This document shows positions 54,255 through 64,000 of a stretch of 64,000 nt of DNA, one piece after another. Origin of the DNA: Rhabdonatronobacter sediminivivens. Its GTDB lineage: Bacteria > Pseudomonadota > Alphaproteobacteria > Rhodobacterales > Rhodobacteraceae. Each line of letters starts with the position of its first letter. Position 1 is the stretch's first letter. The translations under genes and the position numbers were made by a program. The stretch is taken from assembly GCF_013415485.1 (NCBI RefSeq), contig NZ_JACBXS010000023.1, positions 1 to 64,000 of the forward strand, in the 5' to 3' direction. Under the pieces are notes generated by a model. It saw nothing but the letters and a program-made list of their open reading frames with translations, ran no database searches and had not been told where the DNA came from.

Positions 54255-54269
54255 AGACTCAGGCGTGGA

Positions 54270-55985
54270 TCAATCCTCGATCCGGTACCATTCGGCCTGG
54301 TTCCAGTGCTCGGAGTCCCAGACGTTCAGGATGATGCCGCCGACCGTGTTCGCCGCAGCCGACACCCGGCCCCGCGCGACCAGCGGAATATGCGCATAGT
54401 CCTGAATGAACATGTCGTTGAGCGCGATCACCAGTTCCTGACGACGCTCGGGGTCAGGCTCGCGATTCAGTTCGGCCCAGAGCGCATCGTATTCCGGGTT
54501 GCAGTAGCGGTTGATGTTCTGCCCCTGCCACTGGGTTTCCGGCCGCGGCTCGCGTCCGCAGCGGCGCTGCTCCAGGTGGGGGGTCGGGTCGGTGCCTTCG
54601 AAGAGCGAGGCATACATCTGCACATCGGCCCAGAACTTGATGTAGGTGTCCGGGCTGCCGGGGTCCGAGCCGAAGAACACACCGGCGTCGATGTTGCGCA
54701 GGCGCGCCTCGACCCCGATTTCACGCCACCACTGCTGGATCAGCGCCTGGAAGTCCTGACGCACGGCGTTCGTCGATGTCTGGAACAGCAGTTCCAGCCG
54801 CTCGCCGTCCTTCACACGGATGCCGTCCGAGCCGCGTTCCCAGCCGGCCTCGTCCAGAAGCGCATTGGCGCGGTCCATGTCCTGCACCAGGCAGTCATCG
54901 TTGTTGGGCGACACCATGGCAGGAGGTGCGACGATGAAGTTGCAGGCCGGGCGCCCGGTGGGGCCATAGCCGATCTCGGTCAGCAATTCGCGGTCGATGG
55001 CGCGGCTGAGCGCCTCGCGCACGCGGATATCGCTCAGGATCGGGTGCGGATGCTGCATGGTGGCGCGTTCATCGGCCGGCAGGTCGGGCGAGGGATCGGT
55101 GAAGTTCAACTCGATCCGCTCCATCAGCGGGCCGAAGTCCACCAGCAGCGTGCCCATGCCGCCGCCTTCCATCTGCTCGATCACTTCGGGGGCAAGCTGC
55201 AGGTTCCAGGCGTAATCCATCTCGCCGGTCTGGAACACGGCGCGCGCGGCGCCCGTGGCATCGCCGCCCCCGGCCCAGGTGATGGTCTGGAAATAGGGCT
55301 GGTTCGCGACTCGGTAGTTCTCGTTGGCTTCGAACTGGATCACGTCATTGGGGCGGAAGTCGGTCACCACATAGGGGCCGGTGCCGATGGGGGCGAAGTT
55401 CTCGTCGGTGCATTCTGGCGCCCGGGCGCCCATGCAGTCCTGGAACTGCGCCCGCTGGATGATCGGCGAGCCCGCGCCCACAAAGGGGATGTAGGGGTTG
55501 GGCGTCGCATCCTCGAAGGTGATCAGGATGGTGCGGTCGTCCACGGCCTCGACGCTCTCGATGCCCGCATACCGGTCGCGGTAGGAGCAACCGCCCTCGG
55601 GATGGGTGCAGTATTCATAGGTGAACACCACATCCTCGGCGGTCACATCGGTGCCGTCCGACCACAGCAGGCCTTCCTTCAGGACCCAGGTGATGGTCTT
55701 GAGGTCCTCGGACACGCCGCCATTGTCCAGCGTGGGGATCTCCTCGGCCAGCCAGGCGACAAGCTCGCCTTCATTGTCGAAACGCGCCAGAGGCTCCCAG
55801 ACGACCGAGGCCGCGTTCATCTCCTTGGTGCCACCGGACAGGTAGCTGTTCATCGTGGACACGGCCTGCCAGTAGATGACATTCAGATGGCCCGACGATC
55901 CGCGCTCGCGCTCCTCGGCCATGACCATCCCCGGCACCAGCGCGGCGGCGGCGACAGCACCCATCAGGGCTGTTCTTCGTTTCAT
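54270..55985 (-). CDS. periplasmic oligopeptide-binding protein (SBP family 5)
   Basis: A 571-residue solute-binding protein with signal peptide ([12 protein letters not shown]) and the family 5 layout: [46 protein letters not shown], and [16 protein letters not shown]. Unusually it has eight or so cysteines after the leader (for example [18 protein letters not shown], and RRCGREP with YCNPEY), so several disulfides are likely. Substrate is probably a peptide but could be another compound. Its ATG overlaps the upstream ATPase gene by 4 bases. Confidence 0.9.
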   Translation of the reverse strand: MKRRTALMGAVAAAALVPGMVMAEERERGSSGHLNVIYWQAVSTMNSYLSGGTKEMNAASVVWEPLARFDNEGELVAWLAEEIPTLDNGGVSEDLKTITWVLKEGLLWSDGTDVTAEDVVFTYEYCTHPEGGCSYRDRYAGIESVEAVDDRTILITFEDATPNPYIPFVGAGSPIIQRAQFQDCMGARAPECTDENFAPIGTGPYVVTDFRPNDVIQFEANENYRVANQPYFQTITWAGGGDATGAARAVFQTGEMDYAWNLQLAPEVIEQMEGGGMGTLLVDFGPLMERIELNFTDPSPDLPADERATMQHPHPILSDIRVREALSRAIDRELLTEIGYGPTGRPACNFIVAPPAMVSPNNDDCLVQDMDRANALLDEAGWERGSDGIRVKDGERLELLFQTSTNAVRQDFQALIQQWWREIGVEARLRNIDAGVFFGSDPGSPDTYIKFWADVQMYASLFEGTDPTPHLEQRRCGREPRPETQWQGQNINRYCNPEYDALWAELNREPDPERRQELVIALNDMFIQDYAHIPLVARGRVSAAANTVGGIILNVWDSEHWNQAEWYRIED

Positions 55986-57049
55986 GCGTCCTCTCCTTGT
56001 TGTTTATGCTCGTTCCTCGGGGGGGCGCCGGCTGATCCGGCGTTCGTCTGATTATCCATGATCCCCGCATCGTGCAGGTGGCAGGCCACGAAATGGCCGG
56101 GCCGGGCCTCGCGGTATTCGGGGTCCAGCTTGCGGCAGATATCCATGACCTTGGGGCAGCGCGTGGAGAAATTGCAGCCCTTTGGCGGGTTCGAGGGCGA
56201 GGGCACATCGCCACGAAGGATTATGCGTTCGACCTTGGCCTCGATCGCCGGGTCAGGCTCGGGCACCGCCGACATCAGCGCTTCGGTATAAGGGTGCAGG
56301 GGGCGCTCATAGAGTTCGTCGCGCTCTGCCAGTTCCACAACCTTGCCCAGATACATGACCGCCACGCGGTCGGCGATATGCTTGACCATGCTCAGGTCAT
56401 GGCTGATGAACATGTAGGTCAGGCCGAATTCGTCCTGCAGCTTTTCCAGCAGGTTCACCACCTGCGCCTGGATGGACACGTCCAGCGCGGCGATGGGTTC
56501 GTCGCAGACAATGAATCTGGGGTTCAGCGCCAGAGCCCGCGCAATGCCGATCCGCTGGCGCTGCCCGCCGGAAAATGCATGCGGGTAGCGGTTGGCGAAA
56601 TTGCGGTTGAGGCCGACCGCGTCCATCAACTCGTAAACGCGGTCCAGCTTTGCCTTGCCCGACAGCTTGCCATGCTCATCCAGCGGTTCGGCGATGATCC
56701 CGGCAACGGTCATGCGCGGGTTCAGGCAGGCCTGCGGGTCCTGGAACACCATCTGCATCTTTGGCCGCATCCGGCGCAACTGGCCCTGGCCCATGGTGCC
56801 GATCTCGGTCCCGTCGATCTTGATGGAGCCCTCGGTGATGTCATAGAGCCGCAGCACCGCGCGGCCGCAGGTGGACTTGCCGCAGCCGGATTCGCCAACG
56901 ATCCCCAGTGTTTCGCCTTCGAATATGTCAAAGGATACGCCATCGACCGCCTTGACCGCACCCACCTGGCGGCGCAGCAGCCCGCCGGAGATGGGGAAGT
57001 GCATCTTCAGGTCGCGCACTTCGACCAGCGCCTTTCGGGGGGATGTCAT
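55982..57049 (-). CDS. oligopeptide ABC transporter ATPase, DppF/OppF type
   Basis: A 355-residue ABC ATPase with Walker [16 protein letters not shown], signature [16 protein letters not shown], Walker [17 protein letters not shown] and H-loop [13 protein letters not shown]. The C-terminal extension has the oligopeptide-type cysteine motif [15 protein letters not shown], which binds an Fe-S cluster in related DppF-type proteins. ATG at 57049 overlaps the stop of the partner ATPase gene (ATGA). Confidence 0.93.
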   Translation of the reverse strand: MTSPRKALVEVRDLKMHFPISGGLLRRQVGAVKAVDGVSFDIFEGETLGIVGESGCGKSTCGRAVLRLYDITEGSIKIDGTEIGTMGQGQLRRMRPKMQMVFQDPQACLNPRMTVAGIIAEPLDEHGKLSGKAKLDRVYELMDAVGLNRNFANRYPHAFSGGQRQRIGIARALALNPRFIVCDEPIAALDVSIQAQVVNLLEKLQDEFGLTYMFISHDLSMVKHIADRVAVMYLGKVVELAERDELYERPLHPYTEALMSAVPEPDPAIEAKVERIILRGDVPSPSNPPKGCNFSTRCPKVMDICRKLDPEYREARPGHFVACHLHDAGIMDNQTNAGSAGAPPRNEHKQQGEDA

Positions 57050-58044
57050 GTCGGCTCTCCCGTGCGGTGGTCCCAATGGCAGGCAACGTCATGGCCCTTG
57101 CCGATCAGGCGGCGCGCCGGGTTTTCCCGCGCGCAGCGGTCAAAGGCATGGGCGCAGCGGGCGCGGAACGGGCAGGCTGCAGGGTGCGCGCCCAGCATGG
57201 GTGGCTGGCCTTCGATCACGCGCAGCTTTTCGGCGCGCGGTTCGCGCAGTTTGGGGACGGTTTTCAACAGCGCGCGGGTATAGGGGTGGGCGGGGTTGGC
57301 AAAGACCTCGCGCACGGGGCCGTGTTCGGCCACCTGCCCGCCATACATGACCATCACACGGTCGGCGATCCCGGCAATCACGCCCAGATCATGGGTGATC
57401 CAGATGATCGCCATGCCCAGTTTTTCGCGCAGGTCCTTCACCAGTTCGATGATCTGCGCCTGGATGGTCACGTCCAGCGCCGTGGTGGGTTCATCCGCAA
57501 TCAGCACCTTGGGGTCGCAGGCCAGCGCAATGGCGATCATCACCCGCTGGCGCATGCCCCCGGAAAACTGATGCGGGAAATCCTTCAGCCGCCGTTCGGC
57601 ATCGGGGATGCCCACCAGCTCCAGCAGCTCCACCGCGCGTTTGCGGGCGCGTTTCTTGTCCATGCCCATATGGCGGCGCAGCGGCTCCATGATCTGGAAA
57701 CCGACCGTGAACACCGGGTTGAGCGAGGTCATGGGATCCTGAAACACAAAGCCCACATCGCGCCCGCGGATCGCGCGCAACCGCTCCTCGCCGATCTTCA
57801 GCAGATCCTGGTCACCCAGCATCACCTGACCCTCGCGCACCTCGGCTGGGGGCGAGGGCAGCAGGCCAATCAGCGACATCATGGTGACGGATTTGCCCGA
57901 TCCGGATTCGCCCACCACGCCCAGCAACTCGCCCGGGCGCAGATCAAAGCTGACCGAATTCACGGCATGGATGTCCCCAGAGCGTGTGTGAAACACGGTC
58001 TTGAGGTTCTTGACATCAAGAACAGGCAAGGCCCCATCGGGCAT
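57046..58044 (-). CDS. oligopeptide ABC transporter ATPase, DppD/OppD type
   Basis: A 332-residue ABC ATPase: Walker [18 protein letters not shown], signature [16 protein letters not shown], Walker [17 protein letters not shown] and H-loop [11 protein letters not shown]; a C-terminal motif [14 protein letters not shown]. First gene of the five-gene operon. The ATG at 58044 has a GGGGAGGG ribosome-binding site; an out-of-frame ATG starts 4 bases earlier. The frame extends 44 codons upstream without homology. Confidence 0.93.
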   Translation of the reverse strand: MPDGALPVLDVKNLKTVFHTRSGDIHAVNSVSFDLRPGELLGVVGESGSGKSVTMMSLIGLLPSPPAEVREGQVMLGDQDLLKIGEERLRAIRGRDVGFVFQDPMTSLNPVFTVGFQIMEPLRRHMGMDKKRARKRAVELLELVGIPDAERRLKDFPHQFSGGMRQRVMIAIALACDPKVLIADEPTTALDVTIQAQIIELVKDLREKLGMAIIWITHDLGVIAGIADRVMVMYGGQVAEHGPVREVFANPAHPYTRALLKTVPKLREPRAEKLRVIEGQPPMLGAHPAACPFRARCAHAFDRCARENPARRLIGKGHDVACHWDHRTGEPT

Positions 58045-58186
58045 GCATCCCTCCCCGGGAAATTTATTGTTGGTCACCCATGATCTGTCGTCAGGGTTGT
58101 CCGGAGAGGTTTGCAGATTTTGAACCCGCCTGACAAGAAGTAATCTTCCCGTCCGCGTGATGTTCTTCCAATGCACTGAAAAAGCG

Positions 58187-58216
58187 CAAAAAAATCCCCC
58201 GGCGGTGCCGGGGGAT
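58187..58216 (-). terminator. rho-independent terminator of glnA
   Basis: On the minus strand an 8-bp stem (TCCCCCGG / CCGGGGGA, five-base loop) is followed by seven T residues (58188-58194). It lies about 20 bases after the glnA stop and is the clearest intrinsic terminator in the window. Confidence 0.9.
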
Positions 58217-58236
58217 GCAATGCGCGATATGCTGGC

Positions 58237-59643
58237 TCAGCAGCTGTAGTACATCTGGTATTCGATGGGGTGCGGGGTGTGCTCGTAGTTGTACACCTCT
58301 TCCCATTTCAGCGCGATGTAGCCGTCCAGCTGGTCCTTGGTGAAGACGTCACCGGCCAGCAGGAACTCGTGATCGGCTTCCAGTGCGCCAATGGCTTCAC
58401 GCAGCGAGCCGCAGACGGTGGGGATGTCGGCCAGCTCTTCGGGCGGCAGGTCGTAGAGGTCCTTGTCCGAAGCCTCACCCGGGTCGATCTTGTTCTTGAT
58501 CCCGTCAATGCCCGCCATCAGCAGCGCCGAGAAGGCCAGATAGGGGTTGCAGGACGGATCGGGGAAGCGGGCTTCGACGCGCTTGGCCTTGGGGCTTTCG
58601 GTCCACGGAATCCGGATCGAGGCCGAGCGGTTGCGCGCCGAATAGGCCAGCAGCACCGGGGCTTCAAAGCCCGGGATCAGGCGCTTGTAGCTGTTGGTCG
58701 AGGGGTTGGTGAAGGCGTTGAGCGCCTTGGCGTGCTTCAGGATGCCGCCGATGAACCACAGGGCCTCCTGGCTCAGGTCGGCATATTTGTCGCCGGCAAA
58801 CAGCGGCTTGCCGTCTTTCCAGATCGACATGTTGCAGTGCATGCCGGTGCCGTTGTCGCCCTTGATGGGCTTGGGCATGAAGGTGGCGGTGCGGCCATAG
58901 GCATGGGCCACGTTATGGACCACATACTTGAACTTCATCAGCTCGTCGCTCTGCTTGGTGAGCGAGCCGAAGATCAGGCCAAGCTCATGCTGGCAGCTGG
59001 CGACCTCGTGGTGGTGCTTGTCCACCTTCATGCCGATTTCGTCCATGGTGGTCAGCATTTCCGAGCGCATGTCGGTGCCCATGTCGGTGGGGTTCACCGG
59101 GAAGTAGCCGCCCTTGACACCGGCGCGGTGGCCCATGTTGCCGTTCTCATACTCGGTGTCGGTGTTCCATGACCCGTCGAGAGCGTCCACCTCGTAGCTG
59201 ACCTTGTTGATCGATGTGGAAAAGCGCACATCGTCGAAGACGAAGAACTCGGCTTCGGGGCCAAAGAAGGCGCTGTCACCGATGCCGGAGGACTTCAGAT
59301 AGGCTTCGGCCTTGACGGCGGTGCCGCGCGGGTCGCGGTCATAATGCTCGCCGGTGTCGGGCTCCAGAATGTTGCAATGCAGGCAAATGGTCTTTTCCGC
59401 ATAGAACGGGTCGACATAGGCGCTCTCGGTGTCGGGCATCAGCTTCATGTCCGACTGGTCGATCGACTTGAAGCCCGCGACGGAGGAGCCGTCGAACATC
59501 AGGCCTTCTTCGAGGAAATCCTCATCGACCTGACTGGCCATCATGGTGACATGCTGCAGCCGGCCGCGCGGATCGGTGAAGCGGATGTCGACGAACTTGG
59601 CGTCCTCATCCTTGATCAGTTTCAGAACGTCAGCAATGCTCAT
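58237..59643 (-). CDS. glnA: glutamine synthetase type I
   Basis: ATP-dependent amidation of glutamate, the main ammonium-assimilating enzyme. The 468-residue protein has the type I signatures [17 protein letters not shown] near residue 50, the ATP-binding [16 protein letters not shown] region, and the adenylylation tyrosine Tyr397 in LYDLPPEE, so activity is likely controlled by GlnE. It lies 62 bases after glnB on the same strand, forming the glnB-glnA operon known in alphaproteobacteria. Confidence 0.98.
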   Translation of the reverse strand: MSIADVLKLIKDEDAKFVDIRFTDPRGRLQHVTMMASQVDEDFLEEGLMFDGSSVAGFKSIDQSDMKLMPDTESAYVDPFYAEKTICLHCNILEPDTGEHYDRDPRGTAVKAEAYLKSSGIGDSAFFGPEAEFFVFDDVRFSTSINKVSYEVDALDGSWNTDTEYENGNMGHRAGVKGGYFPVNPTDMGTDMRSEMLTTMDEIGMKVDKHHHEVASCQHELGLIFGSLTKQSDELMKFKYVVHNVAHAYGRTATFMPKPIKGDNGTGMHCNMSIWKDGKPLFAGDKYADLSQEALWFIGGILKHAKALNAFTNPSTNSYKRLIPGFEAPVLLAYSARNRSASIRIPWTESPKAKRVEARFPDPSCNPYLAFSALLMAGIDGIKNKIDPGEASDKDLYDLPPEELADIPTVCGSLREAIGALEADHEFLLAGDVFTKDQLDGYIALKWEEVYNYEHTPHPIEYQMYYSC

Positions 59644-59705
59644 CTGGTGATCATCCCTTTTTCGTTGGTGGATTCAGTGCCTTGCCCCAGGGGGCGTGGC
59701 GGTTT

Positions 59706-60883
<1,178 letters not shown>

Positions 60884-60900
<17 letters not shown>

Positions 60901-61735
60901 TCTGGCCCCGCTCATCGCCCGGCTGCACAAGCGCGCCGATCAGCACAAGTATCACCACGGGCATGCGGTCATCCTTTCGGGTGGGCCGGGGGCGGGCGGC
61001 GCGGCACGGCTGGCCGCCCGCGGGGCGCTGCGGGTAGGTGCGGGGTTGGTAACGCTGGGCTGTCCGCCAGCGGCGCTGGCCGAAAACGCTGCGCATCTGG
61101 ATGCCGTGATGCTGCGCCCCATAGAAGATGGCCGCGCCCTGGCCGGGATGCTGGATGATCACCGCTTCAATGCGCTTTGCCTCGGCCCCGGAATGGGCGT
61201 TGAGCGTGCGCGTGACCTTGTGCCGACGGCGCTGGGCGCGGGCCGGACCGTAGTGCTGGATGCCGATGCGCTGTCCGCTTATGGTCCTGACCCGCGCGTG
61301 CTCCATGCGCTCTGCACGGCACAGACGGTGCTGACCCCCCACGCCGGAGAGTTCGCCCGCCTGTTTCCGGACCTGGCCGACGCCGCGCGGGCCGACGAGG
61401 CCGCGGCCACCCGTGAGGCGGCGCTGCGCAGCGGTGCCGTGGTGCTGCTCAAGGGTGCAGTGACGGTCATTGCCGCGCCGGATGGCAGCCTGGCCCGGTC
61501 CGACGCAACCGGCCCCCGCGCGGCGCCATGGCTTGCCACCGCCGGGGCGGGCGATGTTCTGGCGGGGATCATCACCGGGCTGCTGGCCCGGGGCTTTGCG
61601 GCCTTCGATGCCGCGCGCCTGGGCAGTTTCCTGCATCTTGAGGCCGCCCGCGCCTTTGGCCCAGGGCTGATTGCCGAAGACCTTCCTGATGGTCTGCCTG
61701 GGCTGCTGCGCAATCTGCTTTGTGGCGGGCAGTAA
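60884..61735 (+). CDS. nnrD: ADP/ATP-dependent NAD(P)H-hydrate dehydratase (YjeF C-terminal domain)
   Basis: Dehydrates S-NAD(P)HX back to NAD(P)H. About 283 residues with the ribokinase-like carbohydrate kinase domain motifs: KYHHGHAVILSGGPGAGGAARLAARGALR, LDADALSAYG, LTPHAGEFARL and the nucleotide-site ATAGAGDVLAGIITGLLARG. Start could be ATG 60884 or 60890, both inside the epimerase gene. The protein looks complete, so the pair works as two chains or represents a frameshifted fusion. Confidence 0.88.
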
Positions 61736-61834
61736 CCGGCTGGGGCGACCGCTCCCGGCATCCTTGCGCAAAGTCAGCATTGCATTCGCGCGCGATTTGC
61801 GTCCTACTCGGGCTGGCTGGTTCGACACAACGCG

Positions 61835-62614
61835 GTGCGCATGCAAGACCCTCCCGTCATCGAAATCCGTGGGCTGCACAAGAGCTACGGCACGTTGGAT
61901 GTGCTCAAGGGTGTGGATATCCACGCCAACCGGGGCGATGTGGTTGCGCTCATCGGCTCCTCGGGCTCGGGCAAGTCCACGCTTCTGCGGTGCTGCAACC
62001 TGCTGGAAGACAGCCAGCAGGGCGAGATCCTGTTCAACGGCGAGCCGGTGGCCTGGCGGGGCACGGGCCACAACCGCCACCCCGCCGACCGCGCGCAGGT
62101 CACGCGCATCCGCACCAACCTGTCCATGGTGTTCCAGAGCTTCAACCTCTGGTCCCATATGACGGTGCTGCAGAATGTGATGGAAGCGCCGCTGACGGTG
62201 CTGAAACAGGACCGCGCCACCGTGGAGCCGCGTGCCCGCGCGTTGCTGGACAAGGTCGGTATCGGCGATAAGGCCGATGTCTACCCCGCGCAGATGTCAG
62301 GCGGGCAGCAGCAGCGGGCCGCGATCGCCCGGGCGCTCTGCATGGAGCCGCGCGCGCTGTTGTTCGATGAACCCACCAGCGCGCTGGACCCGGAACTGGA
62401 ACAAGAGGTGGTGCGCGTCATCAAGGCCCTGGCCGAGGAAGGCCGCACCATGCTGATCGTCACCCATGACATGCGCCTGGCCGCCGATGTGTCCGACCAT
62501 GTCGTGTTCCTGCATGAAGGGCGGATCGAGGAAGAAGGCCCGCCCGCATCGCTCTTCGGCGCGCCAAGATCGGCGCGCCTGAAGCAATTCCTCCGCGCCA
62601 CCGAACCGGCCTGA
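61835..62614 (+). CDS. polar amino-acid ABC transporter ATPase (HisP-like)
   Basis: A 259-residue ATPase of the histidine/octopine/polar amino-acid group. Walker A GSSGSGKSTLLRCCNLLE, Q-loop MVFQSFNLWSHMTVLQNV, signature MSGGQQQRAAIARAL, Walker B ALLFDEPTSALDPELEQEVV and H-loop LIVTHDM are all present. The start is a GTG at 61835 or an ATG two codons later. It opens an operon with the binding protein and permease that follow. Confidence 0.92.
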   Translation: MRMQDPPVIEIRGLHKSYGTLDVLKGVDIHANRGDVVALIGSSGSGKSTLLRCCNLLEDSQQGEILFNGEPVAWRGTGHNRHPADRAQVTRIRTNLSMVFQSFNLWSHMTVLQNVMEAPLTVLKQDRATVEPRARALLDKVGIGDKADVYPAQMSGGQQQRAAIARALCMEPRALLFDEPTSALDPELEQEVVRVIKALAEEGRTMLIVTHDMRLAADVSDHVVFLHEGRIEEEGPPASLFGAPRSARLKQFLRATEPA

Positions 62615-62649
62615 GGCAATACCCCAAAGTCCAATCAAGGGAGCTGACC

Positions 62650-63378
62650 ATGAAGAAACTGACACTGATCGCCGCCGCCGCCGCGTTTTCGGCCTCGGCC
62701 GTGGCCGCGCAGGATGTGGTGCGCATGGGCACCGAAGGCGCCTATCCTCCGTTCAACTTTATCAATGACGACAACGAGCTTGAAGGCTTCGAGATCGACC
62801 TCGGCAACGAGATGTGCGAGCGCGCGGGCCTGACCTGCGAATGGGTCATCAATGACTGGGACACCATCATCCCCAATCTGGTGGCGGGCAATTATGACAC
62901 CATCATCGCGGGCATGAGCATCACCGAAGCCCGGTCCGAGATCATCTCCTTCACCCAGAACTACAAGGAGCCCGACCCCTCGCGCTACGCCGCGCTGATC
63001 GGCACCGGCGACGATGTGATCGACAGCGGCGTGATCGCCACCCAGTCCAACACCGTTCAGGCCGGGTTCGTGGCTGAATCCGATGCCGACCTGATCGAAT
63101 TCCCCACGCCCGATGAAACCATCGCCGCCGTGCGCGCGGGCGAGGCGGATGCCGTGCTGGCCGATGGCGACTTCCTGCGCCCCATCGTCGAGGAATCCTC
63201 GGACCTCGAATTCATCGGCGAGCCGATGCATATCGGCGGCGGCGTCGGAATGGGGCTGCGCCAGTCGGATAACGAGCTGCGCGAGACCTTTGACGCGGTG
63301 ATCACCGAGATGAAGGAAGACGGCTCGCTCAATGAACTGCTGATCCAGTGGTTCGGCGAGGACACGCCCACCTTCTGA
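62650..63378 (+). CDS. periplasmic polar amino-acid-binding protein
   Basis: A 242-residue SBP family 3 protein with a signal peptide of 20 residues (ASAVAA|QD). It has the family motif MGTEGAYPPFNFINDDNELEGFEIDLG, DWDTIIPNLVAGNYDTIIAGMSIT and the ligand-binding second lobe. AAGGGAG lies upstream. The ligand is probably an amino acid such as histidine, lysine or octopine, judged from family only. A strong hairpin follows before the permease gene. Confidence 0.9.
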   Translation: MKKLTLIAAAAAFSASAVAAQDVVRMGTEGAYPPFNFINDDNELEGFEIDLGNEMCERAGLTCEWVINDWDTIIPNLVAGNYDTIIAGMSITEARSEIISFTQNYKEPDPSRYAALIGTGDDVIDSGVIATQSNTVQAGFVAESDADLIEFPTPDETIAAVRAGEADAVLADGDFLRPIVEESSDLEFIGEPMHIGGGVGMGLRQSDNELRETFDAVITEMKEDGSLNELLIQWFGEDTPTF

Positions 63379-63388
63379 TCCCGAACCC

Positions 63389-63415
63389 GGCGGCGGGGGC
63401 CGCCCCCCGCCGCCG
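63389..63415. terminator. intercistronic GC hairpin after the binding-protein gene
   Basis: GGCGGCGGGG pairs with CCCCGCCGCC around a short loop, 10-11 base pairs. It lies between the binding protein and the permease. Without a T run it is probably an mRNA-stabilising or attenuating element giving excess binding protein. Confidence 0.65.
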
Positions 63416-63433
63416 CCCTTTCGCGGTCGCCCC

Positions 63434-64000
63434 ATGTTCGAATTCTGCGCCGACCCTTCGATCCTGCCGACAGGGCAGTGGTTTGCCTGCTACCTGACCA
63501 GCGGGACGCATATGGCGTTCTACCGCTCGTTCCTGGTGGTGATGCTGCTGCTGGCGATCACCGCGCCTGCGGCGCTGGCCATGGGCATACTGGGCGCCTT
63601 GGCGCTGCGGTCGGATTTCGCGCCGGTCAACCTGCTGGGGCGCGGCTATGTCAATCTGGTCCGCGGGGTGCCGGACATCGTGTTCTTCCTGTTCGTGCCC
63701 ATCGCGCTGGGGCAGGGGATCGAATGGGTGCTCCATCAGATCAACTGCCCGGACTGGGACCAGCCGATCCGCCAGGGCAATGATTTCATCGTTTGCCGCG
63801 AGGCCAAGATGCCCCCCGTGGGCGCCAGCGCCTGGACGCGCAATGTCTACGGCTTCTCCATGGCAATCATCGCCTTCGCGCTGGTCTTCGGCGCCTTCGT
63901 TGCCAACACGCTCTATGGCGCCATGCGCGCCGTCCCGCAGGCCCAGATCGAAACCGCCGAAAGCTACGGCATGACGCGGGCCCAGGCGTTCCGCCGGATC
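63434..64000 (+). CDS. polar amino-acid ABC transporter permease (partial, runs off window)
   Basis: The first 189 codons of a HisQ/GlnP-like permease from ATG 63434 to the last base with no stop. There are about four membrane segments, beginning near residue 30 (FLVVMLLLAITAPAALAMGIL), then GYVNLVRGVPDIVFFLFVPIAL, and the start of the EAA coupling loop ETAESYGMTRAQAFRRI at the edge. Together with the preceding ATPase and binding protein it forms a polar amino-acid importer. Confidence 0.88.
   Translation, partial: MFEFCADPSILPTGQWFACYLTSGTHMAFYRSFLVVMLLLAITAPAALAMGILGALALRSDFAPVNLLGRGYVNLVRGVPDIVFFLFVPIALGQGIEWVLHQINCPDWDQPIRQGNDFIVCREAKMPPVGASAWTRNVYGFSMAIIAFALVFGAFVANTLYGAMRAVPQAQIETAESYGMTRAQAFRRI

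Overview
The window looks like chromosomal DNA of an alphaproteobacterium of the Rhodobacteraceae/Paracoccaceae group. It is very GC-rich and densely coded, with many ATGA-type overlaps. Pointers to the group are a hom-glpX-recJ cluster, a tad/cpa pilus locus whose Flp pilins carry a GAVTVDW-type core, a tandem glycine riboswitch ahead of gcvT, and a glnB-glnA operon. No replication origin, rRNA operon, prophage or CRISPR array was seen. The species cannot be named from the sequence alone.

Layout. 1-0.8 kb: remnant of an IS1380-type transposase and non-coding DNA. 0.8-5.3 kb (minus): tRNA-Glu(UUC), recJ, glpX, hom. 5.5-12.6 kb (plus): an eight-gene Mrp/Mnh-like cation/proton antiporter operon with three NuoL/M/N-like subunits and a DUF4040-MnhB fusion. 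12.7-22.9 kb: housekeeping genes aroC, mutS, a PfkB sugar kinase, threonine aldolase, a YcgN-type cysteine-cluster protein, ribF, a MaoC-type hydratase, a HAD protein and family II pyrophosphatase. 23.1-26.6 kb (plus): tcuA-tcuB (tricarballylate/citrate-type oxidation) followed by a D-2-hydroxyacid dehydrogenase. 26.6-38.9 kb (minus): a tad/cpa locus for Flp pili (two pilins, CpaB, CpaC, an OmpA-like lipoprotein, CpaE, TadA/B/C, two TPR lipoproteins, prepilin peptidase and a AAA+ ATPase). 39.2-44.7 kb (plus): lytic transglycosylase, topA, a small PD-(D/E)XK-like protein and scoAB. 45.5-50.5 kb (plus): glycine riboswitch, gcvT, gcvH, an unknown small gene and gcvP. 50.7-52.1 kb (minus): DsrE-like and MipA-like envelope proteins. 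52.3-58.0 kb (minus): an oligopeptide ABC transporter in order D-F-A-B-C. 58.2-60.0 kb (minus): glnB-glnA. 60.2-61.7 kb (plus): NAD(P)H-hydrate repair as two separate genes. 61.8-64.0 kb (plus): a polar amino-acid ABC transporter running off the right edge.

The most unusual signal is a dispersed intergenic repeat seen five times (near 16.6, 17.8, 21.95, 40.15 and 44.8 kb). A GC-rich hairpin stem encloses a loop whose one strand reads GGGTGGGCGGGTGGG or a close variant, an ideal short-loop G-quadruplex motif. Stems differ between copies but stay paired through compensatory changes, three copies keep the same C-C mismatch, and most have a second small hairpin on the same side. Other points of interest: an antiporter-like subunit that lacks the transmembrane-5 glutamate, a small gene of atypical codon use inside the glycine-cleavage operon, a nuclease-like gene coupled to topA, and a AAA+ ATPase attached to the tad locus.
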